Below are positions 15,079-23,559 of a DNA stretch of 64,000 nt, one piece after another (the stretch's first letter is position 1; every line of letters starts with the position of its first letter). The translations under genes were made by a program, and so were the position numbers. This DNA is from Oscillospiraceae bacterium (GTDB taxonomy: Bacteria > Bacillota > Clostridia > Oscillospirales > Ruminococcaceae): positions 1-64,000 of the forward strand of contig JAGZUF010000009.1 of NCBI GenBank assembly GCA_018380115.1, read 5' to 3'. Below the pieces are notes generated by a model. That model did no database searches and was not told the origin of the DNA. It saw only the letters and a list, made by a program, of their open reading frames with translations.

Positions 15079-15726
15079 TTGTCCATTCAAGTAGAAGTGT
15101 GGGGGCCATATGCCTGCTTTACCCGGCCGGAGATGAAGACCGAGCGCGTTTCCTATGACGTGATGACGCCCTCGGCGGCGCGCGGCATTTTGGAGGCCAT
15201 TTTCTGGCACCCCGGGCTGCGCTGGCATATCGACTGCATCCATGTGCTTCTCCCCATCCGCTTTGCCAGCATCCGGCGCAACGAGGTGAAAAGCGTGGCG
15301 CTGGCCACAAAGGCGCGCACTGTAATGCAGGGAGGCGAGGCCGAGCTTGCCATTTACACCCCGGCGGACATCCAGCAGCGCGCCGCGCTGGTGCTGCAGG
15401 AGGTGCGCTATGTCATTGAGGCCCATTTCTCCATGACAAAAAACGCCGCCCCCGGCGATAACCCCGGCAAATTTCAGGACATCATGCGGCGCAGGCTGGC
15501 ACGCGGCCAGTGCTTTCATACCCCTTACCTCGGCTGTCGCGAATTTCCCGCCTGCTTCCGCGAATGGCGCGGCGGGGATATCCCCGCCATAGGCGATTCC
15601 CGCGAGCTGGGGTATATGCTGTACGATTTGGATTACTCCGACCCGTGCGAAATAAAGCCGCTGTTCTTCCGCGCAAGGCTGCAGCACGGCGTGCTGGACG
15701 CTCGGAACTGCGAGGTGGTCTCATGA
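15079..15726 (+). CDS. cas5: Cas5c (type I-C; crRNA-processing Cascade subunit)
   Basis: The 215-residue RAMP protein begins at TTG 15079 (SIQVEVWGPYACFTRPEMKTER), chosen because AAAGGAG lies eight bases upstream. In type I-C systems Cas5 (Csd5) replaces Cas6, cutting the repeat and staying bound to the crRNA 5' handle. The N-terminal VWGPYACFTRPE and the C-terminal FHTPYLGCREFPACF segments are typical. It overlaps cas8c by an ATGA. No separate cas6 gene is present, as expected. Confidence 0.93.
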   Translation: MSIQVEVWGPYACFTRPEMKTERVSYDVMTPSAARGILEAIFWHPGLRWHIDCIHVLLPIRFASIRRNEVKSVALATKARTVMQGGEAELAIYTPADIQQRAALVLQEVRYVIEAHFSMTKNAAPGDNPGKFQDIMRRRLARGQCFHTPYLGCREFPACFREWRGGDIPAIGDSRELGYMLYDLDYSDPCEIKPLFFRARLQHGVLDARNCEVVS

Positions 15727-17483
15727 TTTTGCAGGCACTGACGCGCTATTATGAAGTTTTGCTGGCGCAGGGGCGCATTTCTGCGCCCGGCTGGGGCAAG
15801 GCCAAAGTTTCCTTCGGGCTGGAACTTGCCGAGGATGGCACCCTGCTGGATGTAGTGTCCTTCCTGACCGAGCAGGCGCGCGGCAAAAAGATGGTGCTGG
15901 CGCCCCGTGTGATGGAGGTGCCCATGCCCGTAAAGCGCTCGTCCGGCGTGGCGCCGAATTTTCTGTGCGACAATTCCGGCTATCTGCTTGGCGCCGACGC
16001 CAAGGGGAAGCCGCAGCGCACAAAAGAGTGCTTTGAAGCCTGCCGTGCCCTGCACCAGCGCCTGCTGGCCGGTGCCGGCAGCCCCGCCGCGCGCGCCGTA
16101 ACGGCATTTTTCGCCCGGTGGCAGCCGCAGCAGGCCGCGGTCCATCCTCTGCTGGAAAAAATATGGGAGGAGGTTGCGGGCGGCGCAAACCTTATTTTCT
16201 GCCACGGCCTTGTGCCGGTGTGGGAAGACCCCCTTGTGAAAAAGGCCTGGCAGGAGCATTACAGCGCCGGGGCGGATATGCCGCAGGGGCGGTGCCTTGT
16301 CACGGGGCAGAAAACAGTCATTGCTAAAGTGCATCCGTCTGTCAAGGGGGTGCGGGACGCGCAGTCCAGCGGGGCGGCGCTTGTGTCCTTCAACGCGCCC
16401 GCCCTCTCCTCCTACGGGCAGGAGCAGGGCTATAACGCCCCCGTGGGCGGCTATGCCGCCTTCGCCTACACCACAGCCCTGAACACCCTGCTGGCGGACA
16501 CACAGCACTGCCAGGTGATAGGCGACACAACGGTGGTGTGCTGGGCGGAGCATGGCGGCGCCGCCTATCAGGACGCCGTCATGGCCGCCCTGTTCGGGCG
16601 GGCGGAGACAGGCCTGACAGACACGGCGCTGCGCGGCGTGCTGAACGCGCTGGCCGAGGGGCGCTCGGCCCAGTGGAACGGCGGCGTCCTGCAGTGCGGC
16701 GAGCACTTTTATGTGCTGGGCCTTGCGCCCAATGCGGCGCGCATCTCGGTGCGCTTTTTCTTCTCCGACACATTCGGTGTGCTGATGGACAATCTGCGAA
16801 AGCATTTTTCTGATATCGAGATACGCCGCCCCGCCTATGACAAATTCGACATACTTCCCCTGTGGAAGCTGGTGGACGAGGTGGTGAACCAGAACTCGCG
16901 CAGCAAAACGCCGCCGCCCCAGCTTGCGGGCGACCTGCTGCGCGCCATCCTCACCGGCGGGCCCTACCCCGCCACACTGCGCAACGGCGTGGCGCTGCGC
17001 ATCCGGGCGGACCATCAGGTGACACGCGGCAGGGCGGCCATTCTGAAAGCATATTACCGCAGGTTCAACAACGGACATGGGCACCCTCACTGCCCAAAGG
17101 AGGTTTTACAAGTGAACGGAAGCGACAACACCACCAATATCCCCTATGCGCTTGGCAGGCTGTTCAGCGTATACGAGAACATCCAAAGCGCGGCAAACCC
17201 CGGCATCAACACCACTGTCAAAGATAAATACTTCAATTCCGCGTCCGCCGCACCGGCGCTCATTTTCCCCATCCTCGGCAACCTTGCCGAAAAGCACATG
17301 CGCAAGCTGAGCTACGCGCTGCGCGTGTATTACAGCAAAAAGCTGGGCGAGCTGATGCAGATAGTGGGCGACAAATACCCCACACAGCTGGATCTGGCGC
17401 AGCAGGGCTCGTTCCAGCTTGGCTATTATTTTGAAAACCTTCGCCGGTATGAAAAGAAAACAGAAAACAAGGAGGTCAACTGA
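15723..17483 (+). CDS. cas8c: Cas8c/Csd1 large Cascade subunit
   Basis: The 586-residue protein begins MILQALTRYYEVLLAQGRIS, the characteristic Csd1 N-terminus. Family-like blocks follow (FLCDNSGYLLGADAKGK; CLVTGQKTVIAKVHPSVKGV; LVSFNAPALSSYGQEQGYNAPVG; ATLRNGVALRIRADHQVTRGRAA). It is the large subunit that recognises the PAM and stabilises the R-loop; the C-terminal region often also yields the small subunit by internal initiation. It is flanked by cas5 (ATGA overlap) and cas7. Confidence 0.95.
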   Translation: MILQALTRYYEVLLAQGRISAPGWGKAKVSFGLELAEDGTLLDVVSFLTEQARGKKMVLAPRVMEVPMPVKRSSGVAPNFLCDNSGYLLGADAKGKPQRTKECFEACRALHQRLLAGAGSPAARAVTAFFARWQPQQAAVHPLLEKIWEEVAGGANLIFCHGLVPVWEDPLVKKAWQEHYSAGADMPQGRCLVTGQKTVIAKVHPSVKGVRDAQSSGAALVSFNAPALSSYGQEQGYNAPVGGYAAFAYTTALNTLLADTQHCQVIGDTTVVCWAEHGGAAYQDAVMAALFGRAETGLTDTALRGVLNALAEGRSAQWNGGVLQCGEHFYVLGLAPNAARISVRFFFSDTFGVLMDNLRKHFSDIEIRRPAYDKFDILPLWKLVDEVVNQNSRSKTPPPQLAGDLLRAILTGGPYPATLRNGVALRIRADHQVTRGRAAILKAYYRRFNNGHGHPHCPKEVLQVNGSDNTTNIPYALGRLFSVYENIQSAANPGINTTVKDKYFNSASAAPALIFPILGNLAEKHMRKLSYALRVYYSKKLGELMQIVGDKYPTQLDLAQQGSFQLGYYFENLRRYEKKTENKEVN

Positions 17484-17484
17484 C

Positions 17485-18375
17485 ATGTCTGAGCCCATTA
17501 AAAACCGCTATGATTTCGTGATTTTATTCGATGTAGAGAACGGAAACCCCAACGGCGACCCGGACGCCGGCAACATGCCCCGTGTAGACCCCGCAAGCGG
17601 CTATGGCCTTGTGACGGACGTGTGCCTGAAGCGCAAGATCCGCAATTATGTAGAGACCGTGCGGGAGGGGCAGCCCGGGTACGGCATCTATGTGAAGGAT
17701 AACGTGCCGCTGAACCGCAGCGACGCGGCCGCCCTTTCCTATTTGGGGCTGGAGCCAAAGGCTGATTTGAAGGAGGCCCGCAAGGCAGACCCCTCGCTGG
17801 ACGTGAAGGTGCGCGACTTCATGTGCCAAAACTTTTTCGACATCCGCACCTTCGGCGCCGTAATGACCACCTTTGTGAAGGGCAACCTGAACTGCGGGCA
17901 GGTGCGCGGGCCGGTGCAGCTCAGCTTTGCGCGCTCGGCAGACCCCATCGTGCCGCAGGAGGTCACCATTACCCGCGTGGCTGTCACCACCGAAGAGGAC
18001 GCCGAGAAAAAGGGCACCGAAATGGGGCGCAAATACATTGTGCCCTATGCGCTGTACCGCTGCGAGGGCTATGTGTCTGCCAACCTTGCCCGCAAGGTGA
18101 CGGGCTTTTCTGAAGAGGACCTCGCCCTTCTGTGGCAGGCCATTTTGAACATGTTTGAAAACGACCGCTCTGCCGCGCGCGGAAAGATGGCCGTGCGCAA
18201 GCTTATCATCTTCCGCCACGATTCCGAGCTCGGCTGCGCGCCCGCGCACAAGCTGTTCGAGCTCGTGCATGTGCGCCGTGCGGAAAATGTGCTGATGCCG
18301 CACGCCTATTCCGATTACACAGTATCTGTGGAGGACAGCCTGCCGGAAGGCGTGAGCTGCACCGTAATGGAGTGA
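17485..18375 (+). CDS. cas7: Cas7/Csd2 Cascade backbone subunit
   Basis: The 296-residue protein begins MSEPIKNRYDFVILFDVENG, followed by NPNGDPDAGNMPRVDP, a hallmark of type I-C Csd2. Several copies form the filament along the crRNA. AAGGAGG lies ten bases before the ATG and the cas8c stop is two bases upstream. FDIRTFGAVMTTFVKGNLNCGQVRGPVQ is the conserved RAMP core. Confidence 0.96.
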   Translation: MSEPIKNRYDFVILFDVENGNPNGDPDAGNMPRVDPASGYGLVTDVCLKRKIRNYVETVREGQPGYGIYVKDNVPLNRSDAAALSYLGLEPKADLKEARKADPSLDVKVRDFMCQNFFDIRTFGAVMTTFVKGNLNCGQVRGPVQLSFARSADPIVPQEVTITRVAVTTEEDAEKKGTEMGRKYIVPYALYRCEGYVSANLARKVTGFSEEDLALLWQAILNMFENDRSAARGKMAVRKLIIFRHDSELGCAPAHKLFELVHVRRAENVLMPHAYSDYTVSVEDSLPEGVSCTVME

Positions 18376-19046
18376 TGGAATACCCCGAAGAACAATGGCT
18401 GATGCTTTCGGGCCTGCAGCATTTTGCCTTCTGCCGCCGCCAGTGGGCGCTGATCCATCTGGAGCAGGCATGGCAGGAAAACCTTCAAACGGCAGAGGGC
18501 ATGCTGATGCACCGGCGCGCGCACGACACAGGCCAGGCAGAAATGCGCGGCGGCAGGCTCACTCTGCGCGGCCTCAGCGTGCATTCTGCCCGGCTGGGCG
18601 TCAGCGGCGCCTGCGACGTGGTGGAATTTACGTCCTCGCCCGCCGGCGTGCCGCTGGCGGGGCGCCCCGGCTTGTGGCAGGCTTACCCGGTGGAATATAA
18701 GCGCGGCAGCGCCAAGCTTACAGATGCAGACCGCCTGCAGCTGTGCTGCCAGGCCATGTGCCTGGAGGAAATGCTGTGCTGCCAAGTGCCCGCCGGGGCG
18801 CTGTTCTATGGGCAGACAAGGCGGCGGGAGGAAGTCTGCTTTTCCGCCGGGCTGCGGCAGGCCGTACGCGCCATGCTGTGTGAAATGCACCAGCTTGCAG
18901 CCCGCGGCTATACGCCGAAATGCAGGCCTGCCCGCCGGTGCGGCGCATGCTCGCTGAAGCCGCTGTGCCTTCCGGGCACGCTGCGCGGGCGCTCTGCGCA
19001 AAGCTATCTGGATATGCGGCTTTCCGAAATGGAGGGTTCACCATGA
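18375..19046 (+). CDS. cas4: Cas4 PAM-selecting adaptation nuclease
   Basis: The 223-residue protein is a RecB-like nuclease with an iron-sulfur cluster. One Cys lies near residue 20 (HFAFCRRQW) and the C-terminal cluster CRPARRCGACSLKPLC supplies the rest. The PD-(D/E)xK core is visible as GACDVVEF and PVEYKRG. In type I-C it works with Cas1-Cas2 to trim prespacers and check the PAM. It overlaps the cas7 stop (TGATG) and the cas1 start (ATGA). Confidence 0.94.
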   Translation: MEYPEEQWLMLSGLQHFAFCRRQWALIHLEQAWQENLQTAEGMLMHRRAHDTGQAEMRGGRLTLRGLSVHSARLGVSGACDVVEFTSSPAGVPLAGRPGLWQAYPVEYKRGSAKLTDADRLQLCCQAMCLEEMLCCQVPAGALFYGQTRRREEVCFSAGLRQAVRAMLCEMHQLAARGYTPKCRPARRCGACSLKPLCLPGTLRGRSAQSYLDMRLSEMEGSP

Positions 19047-20074
19047 GAAGCCTTCTCAACACACTGTTCGTCACCTCGGAGGATCTGTATCTGGCCCTGG
19101 AGGGCGAAAACGTTGTTGTGCTGCGCGGAGAGGCCGCCGCCGCGCGTTTTCCGCTGCACACGCTGGAAAGCATCCTCTGCTTTTCCTACAAGGGCGCCTC
19201 CCCTGCGCTGATGGGCGCGTGCGCGCAGCGGGGCATCTGCCTTTCCTTCTATTCGCCCCGCGGCAATTTTTACTGCCAGACGTCCGGCGCCCAGCAGGGC
19301 AACGTGCTCTTGCGGCGCGAGCAGTTCCGCCGGGCAGACAGTCCGCCTGCCTGCCGCGCCCTTGCATGCAGCTTTCTGACGGGCAAATTATACAATGCCC
19401 GCTGGGTGCTGCAGCGCACCGTGCGCGACCAGGCCATGCGTGTGGACGCCCCCAGGCTGAAGCATGCCGCGCAGGCGCTGGCCGAGGCCGTCAAGGCGCT
19501 GCCGCAGCAGCCGGACACCGGCGCCCTGCGCGGGGCCGAAGGCGCGGCCGCGGCGCTGTATTTCGATGTGTTCGATGAGTTGATTCTGCAGAACAAGCAG
19601 CATTTCTTCTTCACTGCGCGCTCACGCCGCCCGCCGCTGGACAACATGAATGCACTGCTTTCTTTCGCGTACACCCTGCTTGCTTCCGACTGTGCGGCGG
19701 CGCTGCGCGGGGCCGGGCTGGACCCGTATGTGGGTTATCTGCATACCGACAGGCCGGGGCGCGCCTCCCTTGCGCTGGACCTGATGGAAGAACTTCGCCC
19801 TCTGCTTGGCGACCGCTTCTGCCTGACGCTGGTGAACAGCCGCATCATCCGTCCCGAACACTTCGAGCCGCAGGAAAGCGGAGCCGTATTTCTGAATGAC
19901 GCCGGGCGCAAAGCGGTGCTGGCCGCCTGGCAGGAGAAAAAACGGGACACCCTCACGCACCCCTTTCTTGGCGAAAAGGTGCCGTGGGGGCTTGTACCGT
20001 ATCTGCAAGCCCTTCTTCTGGCGCGGCATCTGCGGGGTGATTTGGACGCTTACCCACCTTTTTTATGGAAGTGA
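19043..20074 (+). CDS. cas1: Cas1 integrase of spacer acquisition
   Basis: The 343-residue product is a standard Cas1c (MRSLLNTLFVTSEDLYLALE). It has an N-terminal beta domain, the GICLSFYSPRGNFYCQ segment and a helical catalytic domain with NNMNALLSFAYTLL-like (DNMNALLSFAYTLLASDC), GLDPYVGYLHTDRPGRASLALDLMEELRP and the C-terminal acidic region. It forms the Cas1-Cas2 complex that integrates spacers at the leader-proximal repeat. Confidence 0.96.
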   Translation: MRSLLNTLFVTSEDLYLALEGENVVVLRGEAAAARFPLHTLESILCFSYKGASPALMGACAQRGICLSFYSPRGNFYCQTSGAQQGNVLLRREQFRRADSPPACRALACSFLTGKLYNARWVLQRTVRDQAMRVDAPRLKHAAQALAEAVKALPQQPDTGALRGAEGAAAALYFDVFDELILQNKQHFFFTARSRRPPLDNMNALLSFAYTLLASDCAAALRGAGLDPYVGYLHTDRPGRASLALDLMEELRPLLGDRFCLTLVNSRIIRPEHFEPQESGAVFLNDAGRKAVLAAWQEKKRDTLTHPFLGEKVPWGLVPYLQALLLARHLRGDLDAYPPFLWK

Positions 20075-20080
20075 CGCTTT

Positions 20081-20371
20081 ATGCTGGTGCTTATCTCCTA
20101 TGACGTGAACACCGAAACGCCTGCCGGGCGAAAACGGCTTCGCAAAGTGGCAAAGGTGTGCGTGGACCATGGACAGCGCGTACAGAACAGCGTATTTGAA
20201 TGCAGGCTGGATGCTGCACAATACGCCGTTTTGAAACACAGGCTCACAGAGCTTATCGACACACAGGCAGACAGCCTGCGGTTTTATAACTTGGGCGACC
20301 GCTACCACAGCCGAATTGAACATGTCGGCGCACGGCCCGGCTACGACGCCGAGGGGATTTTGATGGTATAA
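20081..20371 (+). CDS. cas2: Cas2 adaptation subunit
   Basis: The 96-residue protein begins MLVLISYDVNTETPAGRKRL with the ferredoxin-like fold of Cas2 (RVQNSVFECRLDAAQYAVLKHRL; DSLRFYNLGDRYHSRIEHVG). It starts seven bases after the cas1 stop and is the last gene before the array. Confidence 0.96.
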   Translation: MLVLISYDVNTETPAGRKRLRKVAKVCVDHGQRVQNSVFECRLDAAQYAVLKHRLTELIDTQADSLRFYNLGDRYHSRIEHVGARPGYDAEGILMV

Positions 20372-20557
20372 ACGCAAGGTGCGGCCCGCAAGCTGTCATG
20401 GATTTTGCGTATCCTTCGCACCTTGTTTTCTTGCCTTTTGCGGCTTTTTGCTTTTGTTTTCCAGCCAATGCAGGCTTTTTGGCCTCTTTTTTCTGTTTTT
20501 CTCAGTATAATAAGACATTCTGCCAAAATTTCTGCGTTTATTTTGTGCAGGTTTGCA
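20372..20557 (+). promoter_or_regulatory. CRISPR leader
   Basis: The 186 bases between cas2 and the first repeat are T-rich in their middle part (cttgttttcttgccttttgc) and carry no plausible gene. Their position upstream of nine exact repeats, with the degenerate repeat at the far end, marks them as the leader holding the array promoter and integration signals. Confidence 0.75.
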
Positions 20558-21198
20558 GTCGCTCCCCTCACGGGGAGCGTGGATTGAAATAACCTTGATG
20601 AATCTAACAGTGTAATGATTTTTAGTCGCTCCCCTCACGGGGAGCGTGGATTGAAATTGGTTTAGGACATTTCTATGCGCTTCGTCAAAAAGTCGCTCCC
20701 CTCACGGGGAGCGTGGATTGAAATGAGACAATGAATGGCATATATTTAGGGTTGCTAGTCGCTCCCCTCACGGGGAGCGTGGATTGAAATCCGTGGTGGC
20801 CGCACATATTAAGGCGGAGCAGGATGTCGCTCCCCTCACGGGGAGCGTGGATTGAAATCTGACTTAACCCCGGTTTCTAACCCATTTACAGGTGTCGCTC
20901 CCCTCACGGGGAGCGTGGATTGAAATATTACTGCATTAAGCGCCGCTTGTGCTATAGTTGCGTCGCTCCCCTCACGGGGAGCGTGGATTGAAATTTCCAG
21001 CCGCATTGTCACAAGCCAATCGCTGTTATGTCGCTCCCCTCACGGGGAGCGTGGATTGAAATTATGAATGAGTATATAAGAAAAATGATGCAAAGCGAGT
21101 CGCTCCCCTCACGGGGAGCGTGGATTGAAATCATGTGATGTTTGAAAACGAGCAGAGCGGTATTTGTCGCTCCCCTTGCGGGGAGCGCGGGCTGAAAC
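20558..21198 (+). CRISPR. Type I-C CRISPR array, 10 repeats and 9 spacers
   Basis: The 33-base repeat starts GTCGCTCCCC, has a GCTCCCC/GGGGAGC stem and ends ATTGAAAT. Repeats start at 20558, 20625, 20692, 20758, 20826, 20894, 20962, 21030, 21099 and 21166. The first nine are identical; the last differs at six positions and ends GAAAC. Spacers are 33-36 bases. Leader-side identity and leader-distal decay fit transcription in the same direction as the cas genes. By eye no spacer matches the prophage part in this window. Confidence 0.97.
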
Positions 21199-21325
21199 AC
21201 ATGCCAATGATATATCACAGCGCCTTCGGGGCTGCCGCGGCCCCCGCCCCTGCGGGAAGGCACGGAGCCGCAAAGCACTGCGGGCCGCGGGCAGGGCCGC
21301 TCTGAGGCGGCAGACGCGCACATAT

Positions 21326-21366
21326 AAAAAGCCCCGGGGCTGATGGGCAGCACCCGGGGTTTTTCT
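21326..21366 (-). terminator. Terminator of the YfcC-like gene
   Basis: A GCCCCGGG/CCCGGGG-type stem with a GC-rich loop is followed by T runs on the minus strand, about 30 bases past the transporter stop. The 21199-21325 stretch between array and terminator is GC-rich with no gene seen. Confidence 0.7.
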
Positions 21367-21394
21367 TCCTTATGTGTGAGGAGAAGGAATTCTA

Positions 21395-22822
21395 TCAGGC
21401 CGGCAGCATACCGGAGATAGCAGTAAATACGATGCCCACGACCACAACCACAATCATGAACTTCCAGCAGGTCTTCCACCACTGGGGGAAGCTGATCTTG
21501 CACACGGCAAGGCCGGCAACCGTCATGCCCGCCACCGGGCTGATGGTGTTCATGGTCTGGTTCGAGATGCAAAGCGCCGTAACAGCGGCTTCGGGGTTCA
21601 CGCCCATCAGGTCCGTCAGGGGCGCCATAACCGGCATGGTCAGCGCGGCGAGGCCGGAAGAGGACGGCACCAGCAGGCTGAGGAACGCCTGAGCAAAGTA
21701 CATCATGGTGGTGAACACCGCGGTGGGCACGCCAGCCAGCAGGTTCGCCAGCGCATTCAGAATGGTGTCGATAATCATGCCGCCTTCGGCCACCACCAGG
21801 ATGCCGCGGGCAATACCGATAATGACGGCGGCGTACACGAAGTCCGCCATGCCTTTTACAAACTCTTCCGCCATTTCCTTTTCGCCCAGGCCGCCCACGA
21901 TGCCGGACAGCAGGCCGATGGCCAGGAACACCATGCTGATCTCATCCATGTACCAGCCCTTTGTCACAAGGCCCCATACGATGACGCCCATGCCAACGGC
22001 AAACACGATAAGAACCAGCTTCTGACGCAGCGTGAAGGGCATGTCCGCATCCATGGAGCCCACAGCGAACTCCTCGCGCTTTGCAATATCATCGTGATAA
22101 GTAATAGAGCCGGTGGGGTTCTTTTTCACCTTACGCGCATACATCATCACCCACACGATGCCGATGATGGTAAAGGTGGCATACTGGATGAAGCGGAACC
22201 ACAGCTGGGGGTTGCCCTGAATGCCGGCGATGCCCTGCGAAATCAGGACGTTGAACGGGTTCACCGTAGAGCCGATGTAGCCCATTTGAGGCCCAAGGAA
22301 GCACACCATGAACGCCGTCATGGAGTCGTAGCCAAGGCTCATGATAATGGGCATGAAGATGGCATAGAACGGAAGCGCTTCCTCCGACATGCCGAACGAG
22401 GTGCCGCCGATGCTGAACAGGATCATCACCACAGGGATAAGCAGGATGTCCTTGCCCTTCAGCTTCTTGATAACGCGGCTCATGCCCGCATTGATGGCAT
22501 TCGTTTTGGTGAGGATGGCGAAGGAGCCGCCAATCAGCAGAACGAACGCAACCACGTCAGCCGCCGCCTGGATGCCGCGGGTGGGGGCCATCAGAACAGC
22601 GCCCAGGCCCTGGCGCATATCGTTGCCCTCGGCGTCCACCTTCGGAACCTCCTGATAGGTGCCTGCCACGGCAACTTCACGCTCGCCGGCCGCCGTCTCC
22701 ATCATCGTCCTCTCGAACTGGCCGGAAGGAACGATCCATGTCAAAATCGCGAACAGGATAATAAGCAGGAACGCGATGGTATAGACATGGGGCAGCTCAA
22801 ATTTTTTCTTCTTTTTCAGCAT
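21395..22822 (-). CDS. YfcC/DcuC-superfamily membrane transporter
   Basis: The 475-residue protein has about 12 hydrophobic segments and the YfcC layout: a basic N-terminus (MLKKKKKFELPHVYTIAFLL), the conserved IVPSGQFER after the first helix, FSIGGTSFGMSEEALPFYAIFMPI, GPQMGYIGSTVNPFNVLISQGIAGI and LLVPSSSGLAALTMPVMAPL. Relatives carry C4-dicarboxylates, amino acids or arginine/ornithine-type exchange; the substrate here is unknown. GGAGGGTATC precedes the ATG. It is a single-gene unit with its own promoter, and its promoter shares a 17-bp motif with the distant amidohydrolase promoter at 59118. Confidence 0.85.
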   Translation of the reverse strand: MLKKKKKFELPHVYTIAFLLIILFAILTWIVPSGQFERTMMETAAGEREVAVAGTYQEVPKVDAEGNDMRQGLGAVLMAPTRGIQAAADVVAFVLLIGGSFAILTKTNAINAGMSRVIKKLKGKDILLIPVVMILFSIGGTSFGMSEEALPFYAIFMPIIMSLGYDSMTAFMVCFLGPQMGYIGSTVNPFNVLISQGIAGIQGNPQLWFRFIQYATFTIIGIVWVMMYARKVKKNPTGSITYHDDIAKREEFAVGSMDADMPFTLRQKLVLIVFAVGMGVIVWGLVTKGWYMDEISMVFLAIGLLSGIVGGLGEKEMAEEFVKGMADFVYAAVIIGIARGILVVAEGGMIIDTILNALANLLAGVPTAVFTTMMYFAQAFLSLLVPSSSGLAALTMPVMAPLTDLMGVNPEAAVTALCISNQTMNTISPVAGMTVAGLAVCKISFPQWWKTCWKFMIVVVVVGIVFTAISGMLPA

Positions 22823-22880
22823 GAGATACCCTCCTTAAAAGGTTTTCCCCCGAAGGGGCCATAATGCGACGTTCTGTGTC

Positions 22881-22897
22881 GTATTATAACGTCATAT
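22881..22897. promoter_or_regulatory. Near-palindromic operator overlapping the yfcC-like promoter
   Basis: GTATTATAACGTCATAT is identical (on the opposite strand) to 59118-59134. Read on the minus strand it contains TATAAT, a likely -10 box of the transporter gene, so a bound regulator would block transcription. A GACGTT half-site at 22868-22873 forms an inverted pair with its AACGTC. The rest of the 22823-23065 gap shows nothing else. Confidence 0.55.
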
Positions 22898-23065
22898 ATA
22901 GAATAAAACTTGCGTCAGTTTTCGTCAACCCCAACGGCAATTTTTCAGTGTTTGTTATAAATATTGCCGGGCTTTTTTGGCACTTTGCAAAAAACCCTCG
23001 ACAAAAACTTCTCTTATGCGCGTTTTTATGCCGCCCGCTATGCACCCGCAAGCGGGCATACACAT

Positions 23066-23104
23066 AAAAGCGCCCCGTTTTCCGCAGGGCGGAAAACGGG
23101 GCGG
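23066..23104 (-). terminator. Terminator of pyrB-pyrI
   Basis: GCCCCGTTTTCCG and its complement form a 13-bp stem with a six-base loop, followed by GCTTTT on the minus strand, about 30 bases beyond the pyrI stop. Confidence 0.75.
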
Positions 23105-23132
23105 CTCTGCTTTTTAGTTTACGCCTGCCGCG

Positions 23133-23558
23133 TTATTTGCGGGCGTACTCCTGCTCGCAGTACAGGCAGCGGTACTGTGCCTTTTCAGGGTTCGTCAGGC
23201 AGAACACCTGGTCCAGCTCCTGCTCTACGCTGGTGATACAACGCGGGTTTTTGCACTTCACCACATTGGTCACTCGCTCGGGCAGCTTCATCTGCTTTTT
23301 CTCGATGATTTTGCCGCCGTCAATGATATTCACCGTGATATGCGGGTCAATAAAGCCCAGCACATCCAGGTCGATGTCGATGCGGTCTTCGATTTTGATG
23401 ATGTCCTTGCGCTCGGTTTTTTTCGAGCGCGCGTTTTTGATGATGGCCACGCTGCAGTCGAGCTTGTCCAGCTCCAGCACGCGGTATATCTCCATGCTCC
23501 TGCCGGCCTGAATGTGGTCGATGACAAGGCCTTTTTCCAAACTGTCGATATTCAGCAT
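23133..23558 (-). CDS. pyrI: Aspartate carbamoyltransferase regulatory subunit
   Basis: The 141-residue protein has the N-terminal allosteric domain (LEKGLVIDHIQAGRSMEIYRVL) and a C-terminal zinc domain with CKNPRC and CLYC. It binds nucleotides and controls the PyrB trimers, the first committed step of pyrimidine synthesis. The ATG at 23558 is chosen because GGAGG lies nine bases upstream; a TTG at 23567 is the alternative. It follows pyrB closely. Confidence 0.95.
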   Translation of the reverse strand: MLNIDSLEKGLVIDHIQAGRSMEIYRVLELDKLDCSVAIIKNARSKKTERKDIIKIEDRIDIDLDVLGFIDPHITVNIIDGGKIIEKKQMKLPERVTNVVKCKNPRCITSVEQELDQVFCLTNPEKAQYRCLYCEQEYARK

Positions 23559-23559
23559 C

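Noticed and set aside
15633..17090. A 485-codon minus-strand frame opposite cas8c
   Set aside because: It is a shadow of the conserved Cas8c frame and is without a start site or motif.
12757..20371. A missing cas6 gene as an anomaly
   Set aside because: Type I-C systems process crRNA with Cas5, so the absence of cas6 is normal.
21166..21198. Treating the last CRISPR-like unit as unrelated sequence
   Set aside because: It keeps the 33-base length, the stem and the spacing, with six changes, so it is a degenerate terminal repeat and was kept in the array.
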